In this document: piece by piece, positions 10,246 through 22,535 of the stretch
How positions within the stretch are numbered: position 1 is the stretch's first letter
How the letters are laid out: the number at the start of each line of letters is the position of its first letter
Source of the DNA: Adiantum capillus-veneris
Lineage: Eukaryota > Streptophyta > Polypodiopsida > Polypodiales > Pteridaceae
Direction of reading: 5' to 3'
Length of the DNA stretch: 64,000 nucleotides
NCBI GenBank assembly: GCA_014529385.2
Contig: CM043959.1
Span: 93,692,529 to 93,756,528, forward strand
Position numbers and translations under genes: made by a program
Notes under the pieces: model-generated
Database searches by the model: none
Told to the model about the DNA's origin: nothing
The model's input: the letters and a program-made list of their open reading frames with translations, nothing else

Positions 10246-13200
10246 AGTACACCTTGTGGGCATCTGGCCTAGGGAGCTGACATGTGTCCCTCTTTCCCCT
10301 TGTGTACAAATGAATCTTGTGAGTGTGTGTGGGTGTTTCTCTCTCATCCCCTACTTCTTGGGCTTGCCCCCTCCTGTGTAGGCCTTAAGAAAGACTTTTG
10401 GGACACACACAAAGCATCCAATTTTCCCTAATGTTGACCTTTGGACACAACCTTTGAATTTTGGAACCTTAGCATTTTGGAAGTCTTAATGGGCTAAACC
10501 TTAAGGTATTTTAAGCCCATTGTTTCACATATCTCTTTTGCAGATGGCCCCCCCTTTGGATCCCTATTTTCCCTCCTTTGGATCCCTACTGTGGACGGTC
10601 TGCTAACTTAACCAATATTCTAACTTTTTCTCCCGTGACACTTCCCCATATTAAATGATCAGTTTAACATGGGAAAATCATTTAGGAGAATTAGAGATTG
10701 ATTATTATGACATTACCTCTCTCTTGAAATCATAGTCGTCCTCGACTATGGGGGGGGTGTAGAGAAAATAAAGCATATTCATGAGTCCTTTTTCTTAGCG
10801 GGTAGAGGATCCCTATGTTACCCTACGACATCGTTCTAGAATGGATGACTAATCCATTTGGCGCTTGATAGCCTGAGGCTACCACAAGCATGTGTGCACA
10901 TTAGTCCTATCAATCTTCCATAGTAGAGTGACAAGCTCTACTTGGTGTTCGGGAGACGTCCCGCAGTCCCGACTTACCTGCCAACTAGCGCAACCTGCAG
11001 CTTGTTGCTACAATTGTTTTGATGTATGATGCTAATTTGCTTGAAAATATTTGTGCATCAAAAGAATACCATTTTTGAGAGCATGTGGGCTTTAAATTTG
11101 TGTGCTATGAAGCATTCTCTACTGCAACTTTGATATCAATCTCTTTTGATACTAACAACGGGATTTTTTTGCAGAAGAGCGGATCAAGGCTATATTGATT
11201 TTTTTTGCCTATCAAGAGGCACTCTCAATTTTGTTGTGCATGGCTGAATGCTATAGATGTGGATTTTGAGTGCTTGAAATGCTTGATTTGTATGATCGAT
11301 CTTTTGCACTACAATGAGACTTGTTCTATGATTAAATATTTGCTTCCACCAATGCTTGAAAGTTTTTACGAGGATTTGGTTGCTTCAGAGCATATGTTGA
11401 TTCTTTGCCTAATAAGAGGCTCAAATTCAATCATTTTCTTCAAATTTTGATGTCATCGCTAGCTCTGATTGTTTGCAACCAAAAGTTGTTACCTATACAT
11501 TGGGCTATTGGGCTTAATCAGGACAAAGTGAGTATGCAAAATTTGCTATGCTCAATAGTTTGTGTGGGTTCCAAAATTGTGAGCTAGGAGCGTGATTTCT
11601 TGCACTGACAAGCTTTGCTTCGAGCATGGTTTGAATAAACATTTGTTTTTATGTGCTAACAAGCAAGCATGGATGAAAAAATGTTGGCAGGTTCAAAGAA
11701 CGAAAGATTTTTATTTGCCTATCAAGAGGAGAAAACCAAAGTGTGTGGAGAATCTGGCTAGTGTAGAGCCTTTCATCATTCAATTATGAGTTGTGACCAG
11801 TTTTAAATCATAAACATTCTTCCAATTTGCATTAAATTGCTTGAGTTAGTCAATTCATAATTGATCATAAGAGAGTAGTTAAATTGCAAAATTCGTTTGT
11901 TGAGCACTATCTCTTATCAAAACTTGATGTGTATGCATTTGCTGCTTCATAAGAGCATGATCGTGAGCTTAAACCAAAGGCATTTTTTTCCCTAGGGTTT
12001 TTTTTTTCTTTTCCCTTTGGAAAATCTAGGTTCCAAGACCTTAGATTAGGATTCAATAAAAGTTTTGTGCTTGTTGCTTTCAATAAAGGGTTTCTTTGCA
12101 TGATGTGTTATGCACTAACCTTTAATGCAAGAACCGGGGATTTCAATAAAAATAAGGAGGGCCTACAAGGATACCACTTGCCAAGATGATCCAAATTGGC
12201 AAAAGGTGAACTCCTTCCATGCTTTGCAATTTCTCTTTACACATTCATTGCTTGGTTGAGTAAATTTGCTTCAAATTTTGGTTTTGTAATGGCCAAATTT
12301 AAATTATCATTAAAGTTTCAACATTATGCTTTGTCAATATTAATCCGTTAAGAATTTGAGTTTATTTTTGTTAGCATGCATGTAGGTAATGACCTAGCTT
12401 AATGTTAGCTCATGTTTTGCTAGTCTAGATATCCTTATGTCTACCTTAAATGTAGCATTCTCACACATCTTGTTCTAGGTTAGATTAAACGTCACTATCT
12501 CTTAGTCCAAATGCTATACAAACTTATTAAATGGTGGAAGAATGTGCTAACAAAGCAAAAATCAAATGCACAAATTGCAAATGTGTTTAAAAGAAGTGGC
12601 CAAAAATGGCCACCAAGACACTTGAACATTTATAAAATTATAAGTAAATTAAAAAAAAAATCATGTTGTGATCTATCTAAATGTGGCCTAGCGCCTTAAT
12701 AGTCTTTGGTAGGTAGGGGGGACCACCTTGGCATGCGTTGTTGAGGCCCTGAACCGATGCCCTAGATTGATAGGCGTTAGCTATCACCTTGGTAGGCTAG
12801 TAGACTTTTGGAGAAGGCCTTGTGGATAACAAGGAACTGAAAGTCGTAGCTTGACCTGCCATGGGATGGTCGCCTTGTGTTGTGAATTAATTTTTTCAAT
12901 GATATGCAATTCAATCTTCCATGAGCTTTCAAAAGAGTGCCTAAATGACATTGTACTAATTGTAAGTAAGTCTAATTATATCCAGAACATGTCTAGGTGT
13001 AGGACGTTGCATTAAGCATAAAACATTTGGGTTTTAGATTAGCATAATTTTGAGTTTTCATTAATCTAAGTTCATAACTTTACTGCTTGTGTTAGCATTC
13101 ATAAACTTGCAATTTTTGAAGGGTTAATCTTAACAATAGTCTAAGTGTTTTTTTTGCTTTATGATACTTTAAATTTGGCCATACATTAAACTCTAATTTT

Positions 13201-13379
13201 TACAGCAATTTACCTTGCATGCTCAATGTACTTCATATTGAATCTCCATGACTCAGCTTGTGGTGCTTAATCAAATGCTTTCTCTTTTTGACAGACCTAC
13301 CCCCAGGACATAAGACTACATGCCTTAGTGATTGCCTTGATGGCACACCAAGACGTGTGCCAAATTAGGAAGGGGGGAG
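10246..13379 (+). other. Unassigned region, probably the 3' internal part of a decayed LTR retrotransposon
   Basis: No intact gene. The motif TTTGCCTATCAAGAGG (or a variant) occurs near 11195, 11403 and 11711, each opening a short ORF in a different frame, which suggests a degraded repeat. Near 11970 the text AAAGGCATTTTTTTCCCTAG followed by a T-rich stretch closely matches 54512-54535 in the LTR element at 45.5 kb (CAAAGGCATTTTTTCCCACT). The region ends in a purine tract and a possible LTR start at 13380. So 10.6-13.4 kb may be the 3' spacer of a related element; confidence is low. Confidence 0.35.
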
Positions 13380-14322
13380 TGTTAGCAGCCGCTAACAGTT
13401 GCACCAAGCAGGGGATATGCTATGGATGTACACAATATTTTCTATTCACATTGTATAAGGTCTTGGGCTCATTTGGGAGTTCCAAAGTTGTATATGCCAG
13501 CCAGAAAGCTCAACTTAATCCCATAGTAGGAGGGTTTGTGGTGCATGCCTTTATAAGGAACCCTTTTATGCAAAGAGGTCATTCTGGAGTGGTCCTTTTG
13601 AGAACTCTCTCCCTAGAGTAAGTCTTGATGGCCTATCCTTTGAGCTTAATGCCCATGCTTAGAAGGCTAATGCTAATCACATGTAATTAGTGTAATCCTC
13701 TCTTAATTAATCTAGTTTTCATTATGTTGTTAATCATGTTTCTCTACTTTCCGTCATTGTTTTGAAGTGTTGATCTTTTCTAATCTAACTCTTACTTATA
13801 CTAAGCTACTCCGATTAGTGGAGTCCTTATCTAACTCTCTCGATTAAGTGGGGTGGGTGTACTCGTGATTGAGGGATTAGAGTTGTCCTCTAATGGTGTG
13901 CTTGTGTGTGTGTAGGTTTAAGAAGCCTTGATCTTAATTTGATTATGTGTGACTTGATTTGGACACCATGATTGGCATGGTTGGGGTGGCCGACTTGAAT
14001 GTGATCTTGTGTGCGTAATTGTCAATGCATGTAATTAGAGTTGTGCTTGAGAGACTCCAAGATTAGTGTGTTTCACTTCGTTGCTTGATGTGTGTAGATG
14101 ATTGTTTGTATTGATGCTTGATGTGCGATTAGCATTAGTTGATTTGGGATGATTTCTATTTGCATTGGAGGATGCACACTCTTGAATCCTCTCAATATTT
14201 GCATCCGATGACGCTCTCGCACATTCTTTGTGTGATGCCTCCAAGCCCTAGCCGGGTCATACTCTCTCTCTCTGGATTGATAGAGTTTGTGGGAGATTGC
14301 CTATGCTATGGCGAGCCTCCAA
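13380..14322 (+). repeat. Possible LTR (TGTTAGCAGCC...CCAACA)
   Basis: AGGAAGGGGGGAG, a polypurine-like tract, directly precedes TGTTAGCAGCCGCTAACAG. A TTTATAAGG box lies at about 13549. A candidate CCAACA end is at 14322, just before coding-like sequence. No second copy of this repeat is visible in the window, so both the LTR identity and its right boundary are inferences. Confidence 0.35.
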
Positions 14323-14385
14323 CAGTACTACGACATAGTAAGATCATCCGACGGTATCTTATTAAGTTCAAAAATTGTCATTTTG

Positions 14386-16143
14386 AAGAAAGTGTCAAAA
14401 GGATCTCAACAACCTCAGAGAGTTGGATTTTGAAGAAGCCAAAGCAGAAGCGGCAAGGAAGCAAAGCAAGATTGAAGAACTTCAAAGCATGCAATTGGAG
14501 TTACAAGGTTAACTTCAAAGGGAAAAAACAAATGTTGCTCATTACTATAAAGAAGTTCAAGACTTTAACGAGGAGAACACCAACTTACATGTCAAGGAAA
14601 AACGGCTAGAAGAGGAGCTCGATAAAGAGCGACAAAGGAATATCAAGCTAGGGGAGTCATACGAGATCATCAAAAGCACACTCACTCAGCTTCTGGCACT
14701 GCAAGACACCCCCAACCCTACCTCTACTTCATCATCTTCTGCATCAACTTTGCAAGAGCTCAAAGATCTAAAGGAGGCTCTATCTCAAGAAAAATATGAA
14801 TCGACAAATCATGATTGCAAGGCATAAAGCAATTCAGAGTCAAAAGGATGACGAGATCAAGCTACTAAAATAGAAATTGGATAAAACAAAAGGAGATTTG
14901 GTGGCCCAAAGCACAACACATGCCCTTGAACTACAACAGAAAGATGTGTCTATTAGTGCCATAAGGGCTCAACCAGTAGTTGTGGAAGTCCTATCACCAA
15001 CAACTGGCAAAGAGCAAGTGAGTATGGACCTTCCCCCTATAGATCTTCCAAGCATGTCTACAGAGGCAAGGTTACATGATTTTGATGACATAGAAGACGG
15101 GATAGATTCCAGGGAAGAGATTCAAAGATGGATCTCAGAAGTACGCGACCCATCACACAAAGAATATATGCAATATGAACTCAAGGTACTTGAGTCGATT
15201 GCACTTTTGATGATCAACCTTGATGAAGTCATCAAAAACCATGGGCATGAAATGATATCTCTTCCATTGAATCAGAGGAATATGTTGTCGACACTATAGC
15301 AAAATCACTAAGGGGATTATAGGGGTGTACATGTAATAGCAGAACAGGCACTAACTATTCTTGAAAATCAACCCTTATGGAGGAAAAGGTGGATTGAGAA
15401 GCACCCAATAGATGAAACATACTACAAAAACACGCCACAACATCTCATGATCGACCCGACTATCGACCCTATCAATAGACGACCGTCTTGGAATAATTTA
15501 TATGCATGGAAAAGCAAAAGACCCGTGGTGCTCAACTACCCAGTTCTCATAAATCCAATGAGTAATTTCCCTCCATCGAGAAAGTACATGGTTAGGAATT
15601 TACAAGGATTCATCAACCAAATGAAGGATGTTCCGGATTTGAGATGCCAGATGATGGTGAAAATTGCCAAAATAATCATCAAGTGCATCACCGCATTTGA
15701 AGACATAGAAGCGACATAACATCTTTGATAGGTCTTTCTCGAAGGCACCCGTGACTTGTGTTGAGATCTATAGAAAGAGATTTTGAGCCAAAATATAATC
15801 ATGGGGTTGTCCGTGTCACCTTCTTGCCCTCTCACTACATGCAAACATTCAAAGAGGTAGTCATGACAGGGTTCTGCGAGCTTGATTCATCCATCTTCAA
15901 CCCCATGACAAAGAATTTGTTTTCCCACCCTATAGCTTATCAGAGCACTTTAAGTAGCAATCCTTTCAAAGAGTTGGCAGCAAAGGTGGAGATTGAAGCA
16001 AGGGCAAAAAAATTCAAGTTAATCACTCGCAAAGCACACACTAGATTATTGAAGAAAGATACAATCAGCTCATTCCAGTACTTTCCCAAGAAAAGCGAAG
16101 ACAACATGATGACACTGCAAAGAATATTAAGACAGTTTTCATG
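14386..16143 (+). pseudogene. Gag-like coiled-coil protein of the LTR element (broken)
   Basis: Frame from about 14386 reads CQKDLNNLRELDFEEAKAEA, ARKQSKIEELQSMQLEL, a stop, then EENTNLHVKEKRLEEELDKE: a long heptad-rich coiled coil, followed by a serine-rich linker. After more stops, 14877-15299 continues with DLPPIDLPSMST and REEIQRWISEVRDPSHKEYM. 15447-15719 and 15758-16144 hold further segments (SRKYMVRNLQGFINQMKDV; RVTFLPSHYMQTFKEVV). At least three in-frame stops and two frame changes make it a pseudogene. The order coiled coil, acidic linker, helical domain, then polypurine tract suggests a structural protein, but no known Gag domain is recognisable. No enzyme motif is seen. Confidence 0.45.
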
Positions 16144-16172
16144 AGAATGTGCAAAGACTAGGGAGGGGTGAA

Positions 16173-17085
16173 TGTAACAACCAAGCCAACCTGACAAGCA
16201 TTCTTCAAGTCGACCTCTTCATTTTGTAGCCCAAATTTTGATATCCATTATTTTTTAGAAAGACCTCGTAATAATATGAGAGTCTCTTTTTATTTAGATC
16301 ATCTTAAGTCTGTCTGTGTGCTACAGTTGAGTTGTAAAGTTTATAATTGAGTCTGAGCCTAGTAAAGACAGCCACCGACCAAGAGAACCCTAGGTAATAC
16401 ACTCATTTTGTAAAGTGGCAAAAGGACCCTTATCATTGTCAAATTGTTGAGTTTTGAAGTATACAATTGAGAGCGGCTACTCTCATGTGTCTTGTAATCC
16501 TCATATCATGAACTCTGGTTATCACATTTCGATTCCAAAATTTGCATTGTGTTCTTTGTCCATTGCTCTTTCATTCAAGAATATTCATTGTCGATTTTGT
16601 TGTGATTTGGGACTACGCTTTAGTAGACTAAATCTGTTTTTTTGAGTGCGTTAATGACAGTTTTTTGACATTTTGACGATAGGAGAGTGTTCTAAGCCGT
16701 AGGATGACCTTTCTGGTATGTTCTATTGTAGTTTCCAGGACCTTGATCATGATCGATGGTGATTTTGATACCTCCTCGATTGCAAACAAACTTGGTACGT
16801 TAATGTCCCTAAGTGTCTTACACCTCCTCCTAAAGTTTTGTAGCATTTGGACTTCATTCGAGTTCCAAAATGGATTGATGATCGAGTGAGATAATTTATG
16901 ACATAGGTAGGTTGCAAAATCCAAGAGTGGTAGATTTGCATGTGCTAGATATATTGTCATTCTATAGGTTCACTTCTTGAGATTGGCACCCTCAAACAAT
17001 CTCTGTGGCCAATCCCTGAGTATTGACATTATTAGTAGTGCCAAAAAGCTATGGTATAGACGTTCGTCGTGGTGACTTGCTAACA
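16173..17085 (+). repeat. 3' LTR of the coiled-coil element
   Basis: Begins TGTAACAACCAAGCC after a polypurine tract and ends TTGCTAACA. Its plan parallels the 938-bp LTR at 45519: both share CATTGTGTTCTT...GCTCTTTCATTCAAG, a GATC-palindrome about 340 bp before the end, and (T)ATGG(T/A)ATAGACGTTCGTCG-like text near the terminus. The two are diverged relatives. Confidence 0.7.
16745..16754. promoter_or_regulatory. Palindrome GATCATGATC in the LTR
   Basis: A perfect 10-bp palindrome 340 bp before the LTR end. The related LTR at 45519 has GATCGCGATC at the equivalent place. The outer bases are conserved while the centre changes in a palindrome-preserving way, as a functional site (for example RNA dimerisation) would show. 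Confidence 0.5.
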
Positions 17086-17807
17086 TTCCCTCTTCTTTGC
17101 AGCCTAGTAGTTTTGTAGACTGAGCAAAAGTTCCCTCATGATTTGTTGTGTGATAGACCAAACATGTATTGTCATTCTGTTCACCATGAGATTCCATTTG
17201 GAGCGAGTCATGAGGCAGCTATGAGACTTCGGCTATAGCAAAGAAGACCCATGGAGAGAGAGAGAGAGAGAGATAATACTCATGAATACAACTTGCACAG
17301 GCGAGAAGAGATTAGTATTAGGAAAAATTACGACTCTTAAAGGGGACCTATAAGGAGGTTTGACTTTGCCTCTCTTGTTTAAAGTGGGCAACCCGGTGAT
17401 GTGCATAAAGGATTTGTCAAGTCCCTCTCAACCAACATATCATTGAAAAGATCTTAGAAAGTAGGTTCTAAATCCTCAGACTACGACAAATTTGGAGTTA
17501 ATTTGTAGAAGTTATTGCCTCCCACTGAAGCTTAAATGTGGAGAGAGATTCCATTTATAAGACGGAGTTGTCACATCAAAAAAATAGAATCTTTCATAAT
17601 ATAAAGAATCTGATGGCATGCTATATATCAATGGATAGATCTCAATGAGTACATTCTAAATCCAAAAGATCAACAAGTTTTGATTTCATTTGTAAAAATT
17701 CTACCGTGCACCCGTTTTGGACAAGAGGGAGAAATCAAAATCCTTATAGGGCCCATTTGAGATTCCAAATTTTTCATAATGGCATCTTGTGCAAGCAAGA
17801 AGCAGAC

Positions 17808-17864
<57 letters not shown>

Positions 17865-18043
17865 TTATTGTCCATGGAGGTCAGATATGACCTATGGGAC
17901 CGAAAAACAAATCATTACAAAGGGTTTCCTCTACGAACAGGAGTTGTTAAATACATCTCAGTTAAGGACTGAGGGTCCAAAGAAGGGCAAAGAGATGAAA
18001 CCTAAGGAGGAGGGAGAGGTGAGAGGGCAGCCGATTTTGGAGT
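17086..18043. other. Unassigned spacer with (GA)n microsatellites
   Basis: No gene recognised. GA runs lie at about 17253-17273 and 17811-17861. The Arg/Glu-rich ORFs over the second run are repeat artefacts. Confidence 0.6.
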
Positions 18044-18759
18044 TCAAAACTCCTGGACAATGGCTTTACCTCCTCGATAAACTGCCCATTTTCTTGCGGT
18101 GCGCGCTTCACGCACTTTTTGGAGTTCTACCTTCTTCTGCTTGAGTTGTGAGGGTGTAAGATCTTCTACAAACCAAAGAGTGGTGCCTTTAAGAAGCCTC
18201 GATTGCTCGAGGAATTTGACTTGATCTGCTTTGGTCTTGAAAGTGAGGACCGCACGGTTGGTGCGGTGTTCATGCACAAGGGTTGTGATTGTTGCTTGAT
18301 TCCACTGTACTGCTGCAAGGATTATTGTCTGAATTCGGGCAAGGGACTCCTTGTTGAGGTCCCCCTCCCCTTTCCAATCGCTTGGGAGCCCACCAATGCG
18401 GACATTGAGAGCTTTTTCTTCTTGCCATTTTTGTTCGCGTAGTGTGGATGCCACCTTGTCTTCAATCTTGCGACAAACCTCCTCATGTACTTGACTCTTG
18501 AACTCCTTTGTGATCACGGTCACTACTTCCCTTTTTGCTTTGATGAGAATAGCTTCCCTCGGCTGCGTTTCTTTGTTGCCTTCCTCCATTGCGGTGAGAC
18601 GAGCTTCAATCGTAATGAGTCTCTCTTTCAAATCCCTATTTTCCTTGTGAATTTTCTCGAGTTTGTTCTGTAGGTAGGCTGTACTGTCGAGCTTTGGGGG
18701 CGTTGCCACAATCCCAGCAAAAGTTTTGCCTCGAGAAGAGGCTCGGTGGCCGCAGCCAT
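18044..18759 (-). pseudogene. LINE ORF1 protein (coiled coil plus RRM-like nucleic-acid-binding domain)
   Basis: The 221-codon frame ending at 18044 starts with an N-terminal coiled coil (LEKIHKENRDLKERL, LTAMEEGNKETQ). An RRM-like core follows (LNVRIGGLPSDW, LVHEHRTNRAVLTF, VKFLEQSRLLKGTTLWFVED), then LTPSQLKQKKVELQKVREAR. This is the layout of plant L1-type ORF1 proteins, which coat the LINE RNA. The codon at 18709 is GTG; the frame is open upstream through GKTFAGIV. The nearest ATG (18757-18759, MAAATEPLL) is one base out of frame, so a frameshift near the start is likely. It stops at IVQEF. No ORF2 follows; the next sequence is unrelated and ends in a GA microsatellite. Confidence 0.8.
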
Positions 18760-19005
18760 GAATGCCGACCGTGACAGAGCCCTTGTTAAAGTTATTGTTA
18801 CTTAAGTGAAAATAACAATAACAATAAGCCTCTGTCGTGCGCCGTCGAACACAGGTCTACTGGCAGCGATGGGGTGGTGTCGAGCCACGGCCTGCGGGCA
18901 GTAGAGGAGAACGGCTACTAGAGCGAACACAGCAGAAGAGAACAAGGAGCATTTTGTGTCGGCTCTGTCTCGCGCAAGGCGTATCAGGAGATTGATTAGG
19001 GGCTT

Positions 19006-19047
<42 letters not shown>

Positions 19048-19130
19048 AGAGAGAGAGACAACAAGCCTACGGATTGGGTGGTGAAACACGCCAGGGTTTA
19101 ATGGGCATGCCTTTTCCTGAATAGTAGATT
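18760..19130 (-). other. Probable LINE 5' untranslated region with homopolymer tract
   Basis: Lies directly upstream of the LINE ORF1 start. It contains a 39-base G run (plus strand, 19008-19046). No ORF of note. Its 5' limit cannot be seen. Confidence 0.4.
19008..19046. repeat. Poly-G tract
   Basis: 39 consecutive G on the plus strand, the longest homopolymer in the window. Confidence 0.9.
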
Positions 19131-21007
19131 GTCTTGTTTCCATTTAGTCTTTTTTTTTTTTTTTGGCATTTTTAAGACCAATTCAATCTTCCTTCCCACT
19201 CTACGAAACAAGATTTTACTTTTTTTCTCTCATATTTATGTTAAACAAGGGAGACCCCTCTCTCTCTTCCCAAAGGGGTGTCCAAAATGCTTTCACCCTT
19301 GTAGGAATGTTTACATAGGTCACTCTTAAATAAATCATAAACGAGTGGACTTATAAGACATATGTGGCACAAGATGCAAAAAGGAATAGGTGACATAATC
19401 CTGCTCAACCACATCAGAGGATGACTACGCACTTTCCATCTCACAGAGTCACATGGTTTAAGTCTATGTGGCTTTACACATCTCAAATCCTTAGAAATTA
19501 GACAAGTGTAGGTGGAGAGATTGTTCACACATGAAGTGCAATGGAACTTGCACCCAACAATCCCCCCCCCCTTGTGGCATTGTCGTAGTTCTCACACACA
19601 CTCCTCCCCTCAAATCACATTAGAAGTAGGTACACATGGTTACAATACCTCCGCTTCAACCATAGTAGTATATGGAACACAATATCTACCAAACATAAGC
19701 TGGGATACACAAGTCCTGCCTATGACACAAATGAGGGAAGCACAAATGAGTGCTTCACAATCAGAACTAGTTTGTAAATAGGAGGGTTTTAATCCTTTAC
19801 ACAAATTTTGCAAATTTTTGTTGACGTTCATTGTCTTTGTTGTTTTTGGAGCCATGGCAATTGGTTGCTCTTCATTATTTACTTCTTTCCGGATCTTTGT
19901 TTTTGCATAGTCACTTGCGGCATGCCACAAGTGATGAAATATGCCTTGGTGATGGGTATGTCATACAAAGCAAGGATGTCGAAGGTGCGCATGCTTCTTT
20001 CCTTTGAGGAAGGTTTTACAATCAACATGATTGGCAATGTGTAGTGCTTTCATAACTTGTACAAAATTTAACTCGTAGATGTGTATTTAATTATGTAAAT
20101 ACAATTTTTGATAGTGTGTGATATCAAATTGATTCACACATTTGACATACATTGCGTGACATAGTTGCCTGAGGTCAAAATGGTGCATAAGTGTGATGAT
20201 CATGGTGTTCATTGGTTTTAGATATATAAGTGTGATGATTATTGGTTCATTGGTTCTAGAAATGATTGCAAATTTTTGAATGAAATGTTCAAGTAAATAA
20301 ACAATGAAGACTCCTTCCAAATATGAAACAACACTTGTCTACGATCGTGTGAAGGCTCTCTAGTTAAAAGAGCAATACCCAACAGAAAACGTCAATACCA
20401 CCATAGCTACCTTCAATTGGTTAATTCCAAAGTTTAGTTCAAATCTAGGTACTTTGAAAATTGCCGAAGTTGCAAAAAAATCACCAATAGCTTGGTTGCT
20501 GGTTTGTGTGTAAATCTATTGAGCTACAAATGTTGCAGTAAGGGATATAGAGAGGAGGTCCATGAGATGACACCTGGGTTATAGGTATTGATTGAATGGA
20601 TTGGTGCTATCGATGGGTCACAACACTGTTAGAGGTTGTGCATGTGTGGAGCGACCAATATATAGGCTGCCACACACTAACACACGTAGCTACAAGCGAG
20701 TGGGGCCAAGAAAAAGGCTAGTTGCCTCGGCGCCATGAAAAATAGTCAGCTATTGCCTCTAGATGGTAAATCATGTGCTCAATGCCACTATACTTGATAA
20801 GGGTGCACAGCTTCCTGTGGACGCTAGACCACACCAAAGCTTCTCAAAATTCTCATTCCCAAGAGCAAAACGTACTAATTGGGCCTTTGATGCTACCAAA
20901 CAAACGGTTCAAAACTTTGTGCAATGCTACTTGTTTGTGTATACGTTGAAGCAATAATGAGTTTTTATGCCATCAAACCAGGGATTCCTCATTTGTGTAG
21001 TGACACA
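19131..21007. other. Unassigned, AT-rich, no gene recognised
   Basis: Short ORFs only (61-96 codons), overlapping on both strands and without domains. A 10-base C run lies near 19562. Local short duplications occur around 20170-20260 (AAGTGTGATGAT twice). Confidence 0.5.
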
Positions 21008-21040
21008 GATTTATTTTTTGACGAGGTAGAATTGTATTAA

Positions 21041-22361
21041 CACTAGGATGGTAACCTAACAGGACATAAAAGTGTCCTTTCAAGGTTTTGAAAAAAACCT
21101 CCAAAACCATAGTAGATCCACTCATTTTGTAAAATCCTTTCATGAGGTTATAGGTCAAGGCCTACGACACATGGAAAAAATAAAAAACTTGTAAAATTTC
21201 TCATCTTTTGGTCACACCAAGCCTCCAAAGTTGACGGACTAGTACATTTTCATCAAAACGGTCATTTCTTACGTTTTGTTGCATGAAAATAAGATTAGGG
21301 ATTTTTGTAGGAGTTGAGATAAATTCCCTAGTTAACTTCAATGGGTTGGTGATCAAAACATATGATTGCTTCTCACTCACTAATTTTTGTTTTGCCAAAA
21401 GAAATAGGTACAAAAAAGTTGAATTTTTACCATTCTGCAAACCTATCATAAAAGTTTCTATAGCCACGCTCAATACAAATAATATATGCATGTTTTCTTA
21501 GTTCCCTATTGTCCTTTAGGTTCATAAGGAGCCATGGAGCATGTCAAAAGAATAATACATCTCTTACCAAGGGGAATCTTGGGGACAAAGATGAAGTGCT
21601 AAATACAGCAAACATGAAAAAACTGGGTTCAACATTATGAGTTGTAGAATCCCATAGAAACTATTCAATATCTAGCCAAATTTGATCCTTATGACTAGAT
21701 ATGGTTACTACCTACAAAATGCGTGTAGTTGTCATAAGAAAATAACAATATTGAAAAAGCTATACTTGATATACTAGAATGTTTTGTTTTCTTCTATAAT
21801 CGAAAAAATCAACCATCGTTGTCTACTATGCAAAATAGGGTATTAGGTGCCCCAAAACTCAACAAATATTAGCTTTATGTTACAATATGCGACATAGAAA
21901 ATCAAAACTGAATTTGGATATCATGAAAGACACCAAAAAAATCATAGAAGAGCTAAAATTGACTAAAAAACAGGATTTGACAATTTTTGTAATTTGGTCA
22001 TAACTTACAACTTTAACATTTGTTTCTCCCTAGAAGCATCAGGACATGTTAAGGACTACTAAAGATAGTTCTCTAGCAATATAGACCTCACAAACATGAA
22101 TTCTAGAGTGGTATAGTTGCAAAAAGTTGAAAAAAGCCAAAAACAGGACCCGTTTTTTCACACAGTTTAGGTTGTGAAATTTTGTGCAAGGACAAGGTTG
22201 AAGATGGAATTGATATTCCAAAAAAATGTCGATTTTTTTTCAGCTCATGAGACAACTTTCTAGACAGATAGCACCTCAAAATCCATTTTGAAACTCTTGA
22301 CATAATTCAAGGAAAATGGTCACTTAACAGGACATAAAAGTGTCCCATTACCAACCTAGTG
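21041..22361. mobile_element. Non-autonomous DNA element, 1.3 kb, flanked by TTAA (piggyBac-like ends)
   Basis: Left end reads CACTAGGATGGTAA and the right end, reverse-complemented, CACTAGGTTGGTAA: 13 of 14 bases agree. TTAA stands immediately outside both ends (21037-21040, 22362-22365). A 21-base direct repeat, TAACAGGACATAAAAGTGTCC without mismatch, sits just inside both ends in the same orientation and itself contains a GGACA...TGTCC dyad. The interior is AT-rich with no credible ORF. TTAA duplications are characteristic of piggyBac-type transposition; assignment to that superfamily is inference. Confidence 0.7.
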
Positions 22362-22535
22362 TTAAGAGAAAGATAAAAAGAAAGTTACAAAGAACCCTCA
22401 TAGAGGGGAGGGTTGGCCCCAAACTAGTCCACATTACAAGGAATCTCTCATGCGTAGCCTACCAGCTGAATAGAAGTTAGGGCTACAAGATCTCCATTGT
22501 TTCCATTGAATAAAATTTTGGAGAGTAGTGACAGA

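Larger units (their letters stand above)
14323..17085 (+). mobile_element. Decayed LTR retrotransposon with coiled-coil protein, no polymerase
   Basis: The interior encodes a broken coiled-coil protein and further ORFs that run to a polypurine tract (TAGGGAGGGGTGA, 16158-16170) and a convincing 3' LTR. No reverse transcriptase, RNase H or integrase is visible in about 1.85 kb of interior. It is either a non-autonomous element or a deletion derivative. The left boundary is uncertain. Confidence 0.5.

Noticed and set aside
17706-18144. ORFs with long Arg-Glu repeats
   Set aside because: Created by the GA microsatellite at 17811-17861.
21041-22361. Reading the CACTAGG ends as a CACTA-superfamily transposon
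   Set aside because: A 3-bp duplication does not fit (TAA on the left, TTA on the right), whereas TTAA is symmetric and the interior lacks CACTA subterminal arrays.
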